Assembly (NCBI RefSeq): GCF_036492425.1 | Contig: NZ_AP025293.1 | Location: forward strand, 248,001 to 312,000 | From: Persicobacter psychrovividus | GTDB lineage: Bacteria > Bacteroidota > Bacteroidia > Cytophagales > Cyclobacteriaceae | Direction: 5' to 3' | Length of the DNA stretch: 64,000 nt | Part shown: positions 27,597 through 37,501 of the stretch, piece by piece | Numbering within the stretch: position 1 is the first letter of the stretch | How the letters are laid out: each line of letters begins with the position of its first letter | Position numbers and translations under genes: made by a program | Notes under the pieces: model-generated | Database searches by the model: none | What the model was told of the DNA's origin: nothing | The model's input: only the letters and a program-made list of their open reading frames with translations

Positions 27597-29846
27597 ATGA
27601 AAGACATGAAAGATCAAAAATCAAATACAGGAAAATTGTTTCAAGCACTGAACAAAAGAGGTTTTAACTTCAAAAACCATATGGTCATGCCACCGATGAC
27701 TCGCTCAAGGGCATCGAAAGGAGATGTGGCCAACGAATTAATGGCCGAGTATTATGGTCAGCGCGCCTCTGCAGGTTTGATCATTTCTGAAGGAACACAA
27801 ATCAGCCCCCAAGGTCAGGGCTATGCATGGACACCTGGCATATATAATGAAGCGCAAATCGAGGGATGGAAAAAAGTCACGGATCGGGTACACCAAAATG
27901 GCGGCCTGATGTTCGCACAGTTATGGCATGTAGGCAGAATTTCACATGTCGATCTTCAGCCCAACGGACAGGCGCCAGTATCCTCGAGTGCCTTGCTGGC
28001 CGAAGGCGTAAAAGTTTTTGTGGACCCCGACCATTCAGGACCCGAAAAAGGAGCGGGAGAAATGATTCAACACTCCATGCCTCGTGCATTGAGCATTCCT
28101 GAAATCAAGGCGATTGTCAAGGAGTTTGGACAGGCAGCAAAAAACGCAATGGCTGCGGGCTTCGATGGTATAGAATTGCATGCTGCCAACGGATATTTGA
28201 TTAATCAGTTTATTGATTCGCAGGCCAATAACAGAACCGATGAATATGGTGGATGCCTTGAAAACAGACTTCGTTTCTTGCGCGAGGTGGTTGCTGAGGT
28301 AATTCAGGCCATTGGTGCCACGAAAGTCGGCGTGCGTCTGGCTCCGCTCACCACCCTGAACGGGACCGTGGATGACCATCCTGAAACCACCTACCTTGAG
28401 GCCGTGAAATTATTGAATGCCATGGATGTAACCTATGTCCATATTGCTGAAGCAGACTGGGAAGATGCGCCCCTCATGCCTACGGACTTTAAAGCCGCCT
28501 TACGCGAAAATTTCAACAACCTCATTATCTATTCAGGAAAATACACCACTGAAAAAGCCAATGCGGTACTTGAGGCAGGCTATGCTGATATGGTTGGCTT
28601 CGGTCGCCCATTTATCGCCAATCCCGACCTGCCTTACCGCCTTGAAAACAACCTGCCGTTGAATGCACAACGCCCACAACTTTTCTTTGGAGGAACAGCC
28701 GAAGGCCTGACCGACTACCCCACCTATGAAGCGGTGGCAGGAAAAAAAGCCACGCTTTTTGATGCTTTCACTTTTGGCGATTTCAAAGTGAGCAACCGAA
28801 TGGCCATGGCGCCAATGACCCGCTCAAGAACTGACGAAGGCGATGTGCCGAATGATATCATGGCCAAATATTATGGGCAACGGGCGGAAGCAGGATTAAT
28901 TATTACGGAAGGTGCGCCCATCTCGGAAGTGGCGCGCGGCTATTCCATGACGCCTGGTATCTACACCCCTGCGCAAATCGAGGGATGGAAGAAAGTTACG
29001 CAACGCGTCCATGAAAAAGGAGGGAAAATTTTTGTGCAGTTATGGCATGTTGGCAGACGTTCGCATAGCGCAATAACAGGCCTGCAACCCGTGTCGGCTT
29101 CAGCCCTGAAAATTGAAGACAAGGTTTACGGACCGTTAGCTGAAGGTGGTTTTGGGATGATCGAAACGGAAAATCCACGCGCATTAACAACCGCAGAGGT
29201 ACAGCAAACGACAGCAGATTTCGTTCAGGCAGCGAAAAATGCCATAGCCGCAGGCTTCGACGGGGTGGAGCTTCATGGCGCCCACGGCTACCTGATGGAT
29301 CAGTTCATGAGAATTTCTTCCAATGAAAGAACCGACCAGTATGGTGGATCGATCGAAAACCGAATGCGCTTTGTGGCAGAAACCACACAGGCGGTCGCAA
29401 ATGCCATCGGTGGGAACAAAACGGCCATTCGCCTGTCGCCCTTTGTTGCCGAAGGATCAGGTGTGTTCGACCCTGAAATGCGCACCCTAAGCTTGGAATT
29501 GCTGAAAGCCCTTGCACCGCTGAACCTGGCTTATGTCCACCTGTCGGAGAACATTTCTGTACATGAAGAAGTGGATGAAAATTATCGTCTGTCGGTTCGG
29601 GCGCTGTACCCGAACCCTATTATGGTGGCAGGAAAACTCACCAAAGCAAAGGCTGCTGATTTACTGGAAAAAGGTTATGCCGATATGGTCGCATTTGGTC
29701 AGCCGTTTATTTTCAATCCTGATTTGGTCAATCGATTCAAGCATGACTACCCACTGAATGAAGGGGCAGCCAATGCCCATGCGACTTTCTATGGTGGTGG
29801 TGAAGAAGGCTATACGGATTATCCCGTTTTTGAACAACAGCATTAA
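27597..29846 (+). CDS. Tandem fusion of two Old Yellow Enzyme (NemA-type) ene-reductase domains
   Basis: This 749-residue protein holds two complete FMN-dependent OYE barrels. Domain 1 spans about 14-372 (PPMTRSRA, QLWHVGR, HAANGYLINQF with His 195, Asn 198 and Tyr 200, RTDEYGG). Domain 2 spans about 386-745 (APMTRSRT, QLWHVGR, HGAHGYLMDQF with His 560, His 563 and Tyr 565, RTDQYGG). OYEs reduce activated C=C bonds, quinones, nitroesters or similar electrophiles with NAD(P)H. Each half equals a normal single OYE (about 360 residues). The halves differ in the substrate-anion pair (His/Asn against His/His), so their ranges may differ. No signal peptide is present, so it is cytosolic. It is divergent from a LysR regulator and followed by a terminator. 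Confidence 0.92.
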   Translation: MKDMKDQKSNTGKLFQALNKRGFNFKNHMVMPPMTRSRASKGDVANELMAEYYGQRASAGLIISEGTQISPQGQGYAWTPGIYNEAQIEGWKKVTDRVHQNGGLMFAQLWHVGRISHVDLQPNGQAPVSSSALLAEGVKVFVDPDHSGPEKGAGEMIQHSMPRALSIPEIKAIVKEFGQAAKNAMAAGFDGIELHAANGYLINQFIDSQANNRTDEYGGCLENRLRFLREVVAEVIQAIGATKVGVRLAPLTTLNGTVDDHPETTYLEAVKLLNAMDVTYVHIAEADWEDAPLMPTDFKAALRENFNNLIIYSGKYTTEKANAVLEAGYADMVGFGRPFIANPDLPYRLENNLPLNAQRPQLFFGGTAEGLTDYPTYEAVAGKKATLFDAFTFGDFKVSNRMAMAPMTRSRTDEGDVPNDIMAKYYGQRAEAGLIITEGAPISEVARGYSMTPGIYTPAQIEGWKKVTQRVHEKGGKIFVQLWHVGRRSHSAITGLQPVSASALKIEDKVYGPLAEGGFGMIETENPRALTTAEVQQTTADFVQAAKNAIAAGFDGVELHGAHGYLMDQFMRISSNERTDQYGGSIENRMRFVAETTQAVANAIGGNKTAIRLSPFVAEGSGVFDPEMRTLSLELLKALAPLNLAYVHLSENISVHEEVDENYRLSVRALYPNPIMVAGKLTKAKAADLLEKGYADMVAFGQPFIFNPDLVNRFKHDYPLNEGAANAHATFYGGGEEGYTDYPVFEQQH

Positions 29847-29893
29847 GTTCATCCTTAACAGGAACAGCTTTTAATCCATCGCCTATAAATAAG

Positions 29894-29929
29894 TAGCCCC
29901 CTTGCCGATCATGGTAAGGGGGCTATTTT
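29894..29929 (+). terminator. Rho-independent terminator after the double OYE gene
   Basis: TAGCCCCCTT (29894-29903) pairs perfectly with AAGGGGGCTA (29916-29925), followed by TTTT. It lies 47 bases after the stop, before the convergent DUF3857 gene. Confidence 0.82.
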
Positions 29930-30006
29930 ATGCGCTCAGGAATAAGGACGTATTTAATCTCAAATTTCGCAACGACAATTTGGAGGATTGTAGCAGCATG
30001 AACCCC

Positions 30007-32016
30007 TTAAATTTTGATGCGTTCCAAAACTACTTTCTGACTGAAACCCTTCAACACATCATCAATCAGGGCTTTAAGCGTTGCGTACTCCTCCACGCTG
30101 TACTGATCTTTTTTGAATGCATAATCTCCCTGCACCACCACCTTATTGGTGGTGTAATCAAAACTTAAATTAGCCACCAACAAAGGCGTATCGATGTTTA
30201 AATCTTTTGTATCGACAACAAATCGATACCCTTCAGGAAGGTGAATTGTTGACGTAAAAGAAGCTTTCATCTGATAGATAAAATCCACGGGGAAGTCCCT
30301 TTTTTCTTGCTTGAGCAGCTGCTCGCGTATCGGCTGATTCAGGAAGGGATCAAAAAGCACCATTTCATTGATCTGCTGCGCTTCTACCTCCCCTTTAATA
30401 TAGACTGTAAACGGCTTATTTGTCTTTTTTATGCCTCGAGTTTTCACCAGCTCAATCTGCTCAAAATCATCCTCGAAATACGCGCTACCTGCTGCCTCAT
30501 CAGCCCCTATTTCTTTTCTTGCCATTGCCCCGGCATATTCAAAATATAACTTGGTCATAACACCTTTCCAGGAATCGGCCTCGGCATCATGTTTAATGTC
30601 CACAATTGTTCGCTCCTGATAATCCGCAGCGAGGTTCAACTGAAGCCATTGGTCTTCCGCCTGATCGTCCACCAGCAAACCCTGCGCATTAATGCATTCC
30701 ACGGGTAAATGATGATAAGCAACAGACCTGTCGGTAGCATCGGTAATGATCAGTCGGTCCGTCTTGACCAACACCACCACATTATTGAACATATGCAGAA
30801 AAGGGTAATCCCGATTGATCGCCCCATGCTGTCGTGTACTGATCAAAACAGGGGTCGCCTCGACCTTGGCAGACCTCAGCAAGGAGATCAGAAACAGGTT
30901 TAAATCCGCTGAATTTCCTGTCTTGCTTTGCAGTAACTCTTTCGGGCTTTGGGTAGCAAATTTACCGAACTGATGATTCCATCGGTAATTATTTTTAACA
31001 TACTCAATAATTTTCTGCGCCTTTTTTTCAGGGTTTTCCGCGCTAAGGGGCAGCTCATTTTCCAGGATTTGCTTACATGGACGCTTCCATTTATTCAATA
31101 TTTTACCGAACCTGTCCTCCTGAAGCAACTCCTTTTTCATGTTTGGCCAGGTGGTAATGATCTCTTGATGCTGGCCACTGGCATAGTTTACTCTGCTTAG
31201 CTGAAAATTGACCCGCATGATCTGATCATTCCTCGAAGTTAAATAAGGAATATCTTCCGCCATGGCAGGCACATTCACCTTCACGAAGGTTTGAATGTTA
31301 TCCGTGAATTCATAACCAGAGCCCATCGCCATGCCATAGTGTTTGGAGTAGCTACCATGAACCCTTGTCTTCTTGCCTGTTTCCGTTTTTACAATATCAA
31401 ATTTTTTCATCCCTTGCCCCCAGTAAACATACTCGTAGGCAGGAATTAACCGCACGCAATAACTCGAGTAAAGGGTCGGCAATTCCGATTGAAAATTCCA
31501 ATTTGGAAGGTTGAACATAAATGGCGACCGAACGGTATATTCATACTCAATGATCGCCCCATTTTGAACATTAGGAAAAACAAACTTTTGATTGATCCAT
31601 CGGTCGTTGACTTTTTCCATATAAACCTGCTTTCCAACCAAATTTTGAGGCACTATTTTCCCTTCTATCAGATTATAGGTTACCGCTTGCAGCTCAACCA
31701 CCTTTTCCTTATACCCCTTTTCAGAAAGATAAAGGGGAATCTCCACTTCTGTACATTTAAGATCATGTTTATCAAACACTTTCACCACCTTATGGCGTGT
31801 GAATTCAATTTCATAGCCAAGCTTTCCATCAACAAATCGAGCCGTTCCTTCATCAAATAAAATTAACCCTTTGGCTTCAGGATCAGCATCATATTGCGTC
31901 ATTTCCAATTCAGCCATCTTAATCTCCCCAAAAGGGCGAACGGTCAGTTCAGGCTCAGACTGTCCGTAACAAGTCTGTACAAAAAAGTAAAATATTAATA
32001 ACAGATAATTCCTCAT
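30007..32016 (-). CDS. Exported DUF3857/transglutaminase-like protein, Cys replaced by Ser
   Basis: This 669-residue protein has a signal peptide (about 1-18, cut after CYG|Q), a DUF3857 domain (about 50-215), a transglutaminase-like core (about 330-460) and a C-terminal DUF3858-like beta region. In the core, the place of the catalytic Cys (GDCKD in active relatives) reads GNSADLN, so the nucleophile is Ser; the His (FLHMFNN) and Asp (IITDATD) positions remain. As far as I recall this Ser form is found in other Bacteroidota, so it may be a stable non-catalytic subclass. The ATG overlaps the stop of the upstream paralog (ATGA), so the two are translationally coupled and probably act together in the periplasm. 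Function unknown. Confidence 0.85.
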   Translation of the reverse strand: MRNYLLLIFYFFVQTCYGQSEPELTVRPFGEIKMAELEMTQYDADPEAKGLILFDEGTARFVDGKLGYEIEFTRHKVVKVFDKHDLKCTEVEIPLYLSEKGYKEKVVELQAVTYNLIEGKIVPQNLVGKQVYMEKVNDRWINQKFVFPNVQNGAIIEYEYTVRSPFMFNLPNWNFQSELPTLYSSYCVRLIPAYEYVYWGQGMKKFDIVKTETGKKTRVHGSYSKHYGMAMGSGYEFTDNIQTFVKVNVPAMAEDIPYLTSRNDQIMRVNFQLSRVNYASGQHQEIITTWPNMKKELLQEDRFGKILNKWKRPCKQILENELPLSAENPEKKAQKIIEYVKNNYRWNHQFGKFATQSPKELLQSKTGNSADLNLFLISLLRSAKVEATPVLISTRQHGAINRDYPFLHMFNNVVVLVKTDRLIITDATDRSVAYHHLPVECINAQGLLVDDQAEDQWLQLNLAADYQERTIVDIKHDAEADSWKGVMTKLYFEYAGAMARKEIGADEAAGSAYFEDDFEQIELVKTRGIKKTNKPFTVYIKGEVEAQQINEMVLFDPFLNQPIREQLLKQEKRDFPVDFIYQMKASFTSTIHLPEGYRFVVDTKDLNIDTPLLVANLSFDYTTNKVVVQGDYAFKKDQYSVEEYATLKALIDDVLKGFSQKVVLERIKI

Positions 32017-33854
32017 AACAGATTAAGATAAGTGGATTGTTGGTATTTGTTAATTGACTTGATAAAAGCATAAAAATCAGGGTAATCTGTTAAGCTGATC
32101 TTCCCTCGATAAATTGCTAAAGAAGATTCGACCACCAACTGACGAGCTGTAACATGATACTTCCTGTGGAAATGCCCATATTTTGATTCTTTGATAAAAT
32201 CTTCTGGTAATGCTGCGGTTAATTCTTCCCCTTCAGGAAGTTGATAAACGGATGTCCTCTGTTCCTCGATAGGCATATTTAACAGCACGGGGCGATCTCT
32301 TTTCGAGGGCACTTCAAAGGCAGGCAATAATAGCTTTGGCGGACGCAGATATTTCGATTCCCCAATTGAAGTTATAGGCATCGGTACTTTCGCAGTACAA
32401 AGCACTTTCATAAAGTGGGCATCCTGTGGGCTGTCGGCCACTTCACAACGTGCAAATTTTTTGATTTTGAGATTGAGCCTCTTTTTTACATAAGTCTCCA
32501 ACTGTGGTACTTTACCTCTCTTAAAGTAATGATTGACCGTCTCAAATGCACCTCCCCGCAGGATGATTTCCGCAGCAACCTGCCACTCCCCCTGTTCATC
32601 AAGAGAAAAGGTTTCCTGCACCTCATTTCGGGCATCCTCCCCCTTAATCGCGGGAGTCTTGACGAGTTTACTGTTCTGCCCATCAACCAATAAACTGTAA
32701 CGGCCTTGTGTGAAAGTTCCGAGATAATTAAATGGTGAGGTCGTGGAGGTATTTTCAAGCCAGAGGGTGTCCTTCTGCATCGGTACGCACAAAATCACAT
32801 GATTAAATTGCTGACTGGGGAATTCCGTAGAAATTTCAGGCTGCTGCGCTCCAGCGGCAACCAGGGCGTAATAAGAAGGAATACCCACCTGAGCCAGCAT
32901 TGCTTTCATATAAGTGGTTAATGCCTTGCAGTCCCCATATTTATTTTTCACCACATAATTTGCGGGATAACTTTTCAGCCCTCCTTCCTTAATCGAAACA
33001 TTGACATAAACAGTAGATTGCTGCAGATAGTGGTACAAAACGCGAATTTTATCTCGGGCAGAACTACAACTGTCGATCATCGAACGCACCTTATGCGCTT
33101 CCCTGCGATCGAAGGGCGCTGGATAATGATTTAGACGAGTAATCCAATCCCCAAAATCGCCCCAACTTTGATGGCTTCCTGCCTCGCCACCGTAAATAAA
33201 TTGGTCGGGGGTAAGGTGGACAGTCGCCTGCTGTGCACCTGGATCAACACCAAAAAGTTCAGGCATGGGCAATAGCCGATCGGTTACTTCCCACCTCAGT
33301 GTTCGAAGGCCTTCAACCACCTCGTTGGTCGATTTTACAGAATCCGTCACCTCGCATTGATACCCAAAATCTTCAGGCATATGAACCGTCAAGGAACCCT
33401 TCATCGTTTTTACGCCATAGTATAGTGCGGGGTCCCAATAGGCGATGTTAATATATTGATTAAACTTCTGTTTATATTTGTATTTTATGGTATAAGGATA
33501 CGCATTCCAAAACAAGGAAAATGACGTTTCGAGATCATCCTGATAAAAGCTTGATGAAGAGTTTACCGACTTGGTGATGAGGTTCTTCTTACTGACTTTC
33601 TTGACCAACTCCCCATTGGCATTATACACAAAAGCATAATCCAATATTACGGGGTGATCCACGGAATGCTGAATACGCACATTAGTCATATTAGCCATTT
33701 TAGGGTTACCAATATAAATTTTAATGGTCCTTTCGACCTTCTTTTCGCCATTGGAACGAATCGTTATTTCGGTATCATTTTGTAGCACCTGTGCATGGCC
33801 ATAACAACTGATAAAAAACGAAAAGAGCAAGAGGAGGTGTCGGATCCAAATCAT
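32013..33854 (-). CDS. Exported DUF3857/transglutaminase-like protein with intact Cys
   Basis: This 613-residue protein has a signal peptide (cut near YGHA|Q), an N-terminal DUF3857 domain (about 40-200) and a transglutaminase-like core (about 265-370). The active-site Cys is kept in NKYGDCKALTTY and the His in FNHVILCV, but the third residue lies in WLENTS where relatives have an Asp (WLDAT), so the triad is altered. It is the first gene of a two-gene operon and overlaps the start of the next by 4 bases. The role of such pairs is not established; peptide or cell-envelope remodelling is a guess from the fold. Confidence 0.85.
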   Translation of the reverse strand: MIWIRHLLLLFSFFISCYGHAQVLQNDTEITIRSNGEKKVERTIKIYIGNPKMANMTNVRIQHSVDHPVILDYAFVYNANGELVKKVSKKNLITKSVNSSSSFYQDDLETSFSLFWNAYPYTIKYKYKQKFNQYINIAYWDPALYYGVKTMKGSLTVHMPEDFGYQCEVTDSVKSTNEVVEGLRTLRWEVTDRLLPMPELFGVDPGAQQATVHLTPDQFIYGGEAGSHQSWGDFGDWITRLNHYPAPFDRREAHKVRSMIDSCSSARDKIRVLYHYLQQSTVYVNVSIKEGGLKSYPANYVVKNKYGDCKALTTYMKAMLAQVGIPSYYALVAAGAQQPEISTEFPSQQFNHVILCVPMQKDTLWLENTSTTSPFNYLGTFTQGRYSLLVDGQNSKLVKTPAIKGEDARNEVQETFSLDEQGEWQVAAEIILRGGAFETVNHYFKRGKVPQLETYVKKRLNLKIKKFARCEVADSPQDAHFMKVLCTAKVPMPITSIGESKYLRPPKLLLPAFEVPSKRDRPVLLNMPIEEQRTSVYQLPEGEELTAALPEDFIKESKYGHFHRKYHVTARQLVVESSLAIYRGKISLTDYPDFYAFIKSINKYQQSTYLNLL

Positions 33855-34002
33855 TCAAAAAAATAAAAAATTCCATATTTAGTTCATCGCCAAAGTTAAC
33901 CTTAATCTGATATAAATTAAAATCAACTAAGGGCATTTAAATAAAATTTAATATGATCCAATATAATCTAACATTCAGAAGATCCTCCTAAAACATTCAC
34001 CA

Positions 34003-34036
34003 TAAAAAAGGTGACTGCCAAAAACCAACAGTCACC
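34003..34036 (-). terminator. Rho-independent terminator after the sulfatase gene
   Basis: On the minus strand, GGTGACTG/CAGTCACC (34010-34017 with 34029-34036, 11-base loop) forms a perfect stem followed by a T-run (complement of the A-run 34004-34009). It lies 77 bases after the sulfatase stop. Confidence 0.82.
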
Positions 34037-34112
34037 CTTAAAATACGCTACAAATAAGCATTCACAGAACACCTAACGCAACCACCGAGTAAAATCTCTC
34101 GCAAAAATAAAT

Positions 34113-35738
34113 TTACTTTGCTTCCTGCTGAACGACCTTTAAATATCGATCAATATTTTGTTGATTGAGTTCATCATTATCTTTGTATTTTACCCGCAAT
34201 TCCTCAAGTTGTACTTTCAAATCGGCAACGATCGTGGCGTATGCAGGGTCATCAATTACATTTTTTAGTTCCTGCGGATCTTTTTCGCGATCATACAGTT
34301 CCCATTCATCGACATCATAATAGAAGTGGATCAACTTATAGGCTTTGGTGATCACGGCATAATGGCGCTTCACCATGTGAATCGACGGGTATTCATAATA
34401 GTGATAATATACCGCTTCGCGATCCCACTGATCATTCTTGCCCGCCAACAAAGGCATCAGGCTTTCTCCCTGCATATCTGAAGGGGCCTGAATGTGGGCA
34501 GCATCAAGGAAGGTTTGCGCAAAATCAAGATTTTGAACCATCTCCTGATTCACCGATCCCTCTTTAATCACTTTTGGCCAACGCATCAGCAAGGGCGTGC
34601 GGAATGATTCATTGTAGACAAAACGCTTATCGAACCAGCCATGCTCCCCGAGGTAAAACCCTTGGTCGGAGGTATAAACCACCAATGTGTTTTCCGTCAG
34701 GCCATTTGCATCGAGGTAATCCAGCACTCGTCCAACATTTTCATCCACCGAAGCGATCGTCCCCAGATAATCCTGCATATATCGCTGATAACGCCACTGC
34801 ATTTTTTCTTTCTCCGTCATGTTCGGGAAGCGCTGAATAAAGTCTTCATTCATCGGCTGATATACGGCATCCCAATTCGCCTGCTGTTCCTTGGTCATGC
34901 GCTCATACTGATAAGTAAACCCGTCCTTATCCCAGCCAGAAGCATCGGGAATCCCAAGTTTATCCATCGTTTCCGGATACAGTTTTGAATCTCCAGCCCA
35001 GTTCATGTGCTTGAGAATATTCATTTCTGCTGTATGGGCTGCCGTCCCTCGCCCTTCATAATCATCAAAGAGTGTCGCTGGCTCCGGAAACGTTTTATTG
35101 GCATAAGCTTTCAGGTGCCTTTCAGCAGGCAACCACTCCCGATGAGGGGCCTTGTGGAGGTACATCAATAGGAATGGCCGCTCCGGATCACGTTCTTTTT
35201 CGAGCCAGTCGAGGGTCATGTCTGTGGTAATGTCAGTAACATAACCCGGGTAATCTTTGGTACCTTCATGCTTGGTAATGAAAGTCGGGTTGTAATATAC
35301 CCCTTGCCCGGGTAAAATTTTAAACTCGTCAAAGCCTTCCGGATTATTGCCAAAGTGCAATTTCCCAAACATGGCCGTCTGATAGCCATTTTGCTGAAAA
35401 ATCTGCGGAAAGGTGACATTGCTTTTGTCGAAAGGGAAATGGTTATCGGTTTTCCCATTGATATGTGAGTGTTTTCCCGTTAAGATCACAGCCCTTGAAG
35501 GTGCACAAATGGAATTGGTAACACAGGCATTATCAAAACGCATCCCCTCCTTTGCTATTCTGTCGATATTAGGCGTGGCAATAAGGTGATCTTCATACGC
35601 ACTGATCGCCTGATAGGCATGATCATCCGACATGATGAATAAGATGTTGGGTGCCTTTGGGGCTTCTTGATTTGAAGGGGCTTTATTGCACGCCCCCAAC
35701 AAGACCAAAAGTAAAGGTAGATATTGGTTGAAATTCAT
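34113..35738 (-). CDS. Cys-type S1 family sulfatase lipoprotein
   Basis: This 541-residue protein has a lipobox (LLGAC, Cys 17). The sulfatase fold is clear: NILFIMSDDHA (metal-binding Asp pair 38-39), the formylglycine motif CAPSR (Cys 78), LTGKHSH, KAPHREW, and a late YTSDQGFYLGEHGWFDK metal site. Cys 78 must be oxidised to formylglycine; in anaerobic-type systems a radical-SAM enzyme does this, and such a gene lies divergently 460 bases away. It removes sulfate esters from a glycan. General resemblance suggests a GlcNAc-6-sulfate or glycosaminoglycan-type sulfatase, but the substrate is uncertain. It is probably exposed at the periplasm or cell surface. A terminator follows. Confidence 0.93.
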   Translation of the reverse strand: MNFNQYLPLLLVLLGACNKAPSNQEAPKAPNILFIMSDDHAYQAISAYEDHLIATPNIDRIAKEGMRFDNACVTNSICAPSRAVILTGKHSHINGKTDNHFPFDKSNVTFPQIFQQNGYQTAMFGKLHFGNNPEGFDEFKILPGQGVYYNPTFITKHEGTKDYPGYVTDITTDMTLDWLEKERDPERPFLLMYLHKAPHREWLPAERHLKAYANKTFPEPATLFDDYEGRGTAAHTAEMNILKHMNWAGDSKLYPETMDKLGIPDASGWDKDGFTYQYERMTKEQQANWDAVYQPMNEDFIQRFPNMTEKEKMQWRYQRYMQDYLGTIASVDENVGRVLDYLDANGLTENTLVVYTSDQGFYLGEHGWFDKRFVYNESFRTPLLMRWPKVIKEGSVNQEMVQNLDFAQTFLDAAHIQAPSDMQGESLMPLLAGKNDQWDREAVYYHYYEYPSIHMVKRHYAVITKAYKLIHFYYDVDEWELYDREKDPQELKNVIDDPAYATIVADLKVQLEELRVKYKDNDELNQQNIDRYLKVVQQEAK

Positions 35739-36198
35739 GATGATGAAATTATGGGGTCAAAAGACGACCCGTAAAAAATTAACGCGCTTATGCCCATGAA
35801 AAATAAGCCTACGGCAACCGTAAGGGCTTTGGCATTATACATTCACAGAAAATATCGAAAATTCTTCCTGCCGAATGCACTCCCTCTAATATACAGCCTA
35901 CTTTGCCGGATTTCAAAACCTTCGAAATTATAATTCATCAGCCTAAAATTCGCCACTTCCCTTCTTTGAAAGTGGCGGTAACATTTCCTGTAAGCCCATG
36001 AACAGCCCATTCTTATCGTCAGTCTTCAAATGTGCAATAACCCTTTGTAAAAGTTCCCTATTCCCACCATAAATACCCCGCACCAAAAAAAGCCCTTTTA
36101 CAGTTGCTTAAAATCATAAATATTAATGACAGCATAGATCGGTAATGTTTGAAAAAGGCGTGATTTTTGTGCCTATATCAAATAAAGTAGCACGCGAG
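35739..36198. other. Intergenic region between divergent sulfatase and maturase
   Basis: About 460 bases with no credible gene of their own. It should hold promoters for the sulfatase (-) and the maturase (+). The last 54 bases are an in-frame upstream extension of the maturase (ATG 36145), so the true start may lie there. A short repeat, CTACGG-CAA-CCGTA (about 35809-35822), is the only symmetry noticed. Confidence 0.45.
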
Positions 36199-37479
36199 AT
36201 GTCCACCATAGATTTTTTTTCCGCCGAGGCACAAAGTAAACGTAAATTTGCTTTCTCGATTATGCCCAAACCCGTTGGGCCAATTTGTAATTTAGATTGC
36301 AAATATTGTTATTATTTAGAAAAGGAAAACATATACCAAGATAAAGAAGGGAAGCTGAAAGCTTTCATGATGCCTGAAGATTTATTGGAGCAATTCATTA
36401 AGTCCTATATTGAGGCACAGCCCGACGAATTACCGGAAATCGTCTTCACCTGGCATGGTGGTGAGCCTACCCTGGCAGGCCTGCCCTATTTTGAAAGAAT
36501 TATTGCTTTGCAGAAAAAGCACGCCAAGCATCAAGCGATAAAAAACAACATCCAAACCAACGGGATGTACATTGATGAGGCCTGGGCGAAATTTCTTCAT
36601 GATCACGATTGGCTTGTCGGACTGTCTATCGATGGCCCAAAAGAATTGCACGATCCTTTGCGCCCTACCAAAGGAGGCAAAAGTTCTTTTGACGGCGCTA
36701 TGCGTGCGATCCAGCTTTTCAATCGGTACAAGGTCGAGTTCAACACCCTAACGGTTGTAAACAGCCTGAATGGGCAACACCCCTTGCAGGTGTATCGCTT
36801 TTTGAAAGCCATTGGGAGCAGGTATATGCAGTTTATCCCGATTCAGGAAGTAGAGGCCACCAACAACGACACCCTGGTCAGTCCTTTGTATAAAGGAGAA
36901 ACGGCTGTAACGCCAGAGTCCATTAAGCCTGAAGATTATGGAAAATTCCTGATCGCTATTTTCGATGAGTGGGTACAACAAGACATTGGCCGCTATTTTG
37001 TTCAGCAGTTTGATGTTTCGCTGAGTTCCTATATGGGCTATGCGCCGGCTTTGTGTATTTTCAGTAAATATTGCGGAACAGCACTGGCCATGGAGCACAA
37101 TGGCGACCTTTTTGCCTGCGACCATTATGTTTACCCGGAATTTAAACTGGGGAACATCAAGGAGGAAAAGATTGATAAAATGGTGAGCAGCCCTGCACAG
37201 ATAAAGTTTGGTACTGATAAATTTGACAGCCTTGCAGAAGACTGCCTGAATTGTCAGCACCTGAAGATGTGTTATGGGGAATGCCCAAAAAATCGCTTTG
37301 CAAAAACTGATGCCGGAGAATCCATCGCCTATCTGTGTAATGGGTATTTTGATTTCTATGAACACATTACCCCTTATCTCGCACGGATGAAAAAACTGCT
37401 GGATCAGCAGCGTGCGCCGGCAGAAATCATGTATGAGATTGCCAAAGAAAAGAAAAAAGCCCGAAAAGCTAAAAAATAA
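36199..37479 (+). CDS. Anaerobic sulfatase-maturating radical SAM enzyme
   Basis: The protein has the radical SAM site CNLDCKYCYYLEK (Cys 30, 34 and 37 from the chosen start) in the typical anSME opening MPKPVGPICNLDCKYCYYLEK, split here as MPKPVGPICN and the Cys motif. TWHGGEPTLAGLPYF, QTNG and LSIDGP follow. A C-terminal SPASM region with CSKYCGTA-like (CIFSKYCG), CDHYVYPE, CLNCQHLKMCYGECPK binds two auxiliary Fe-S clusters. It converts an active-site Cys or Ser of sulfatases to formylglycine without oxygen. The divergent neighbour is a Cys-type sulfatase with CAPSR, its probable client. ATG 36145 would add 18 residues; ATG 36199 leaves the usual short lead before the SAM motif. Confidence 0.94.
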   Translation: MSTIDFFSAEAQSKRKFAFSIMPKPVGPICNLDCKYCYYLEKENIYQDKEGKLKAFMMPEDLLEQFIKSYIEAQPDELPEIVFTWHGGEPTLAGLPYFERIIALQKKHAKHQAIKNNIQTNGMYIDEAWAKFLHDHDWLVGLSIDGPKELHDPLRPTKGGKSSFDGAMRAIQLFNRYKVEFNTLTVVNSLNGQHPLQVYRFLKAIGSRYMQFIPIQEVEATNNDTLVSPLYKGETAVTPESIKPEDYGKFLIAIFDEWVQQDIGRYFVQQFDVSLSSYMGYAPALCIFSKYCGTALAMEHNGDLFACDHYVYPEFKLGNIKEEKIDKMVSSPAQIKFGTDKFDSLAEDCLNCQHLKMCYGECPKNRFAKTDAGESIAYLCNGYFDFYEHITPYLARMKKLLDQQRAPAEIMYEIAKEKKKARKAKK

Positions 37480-37501
37480 AGAGTTGTTCCAAATACTATA
37501 A

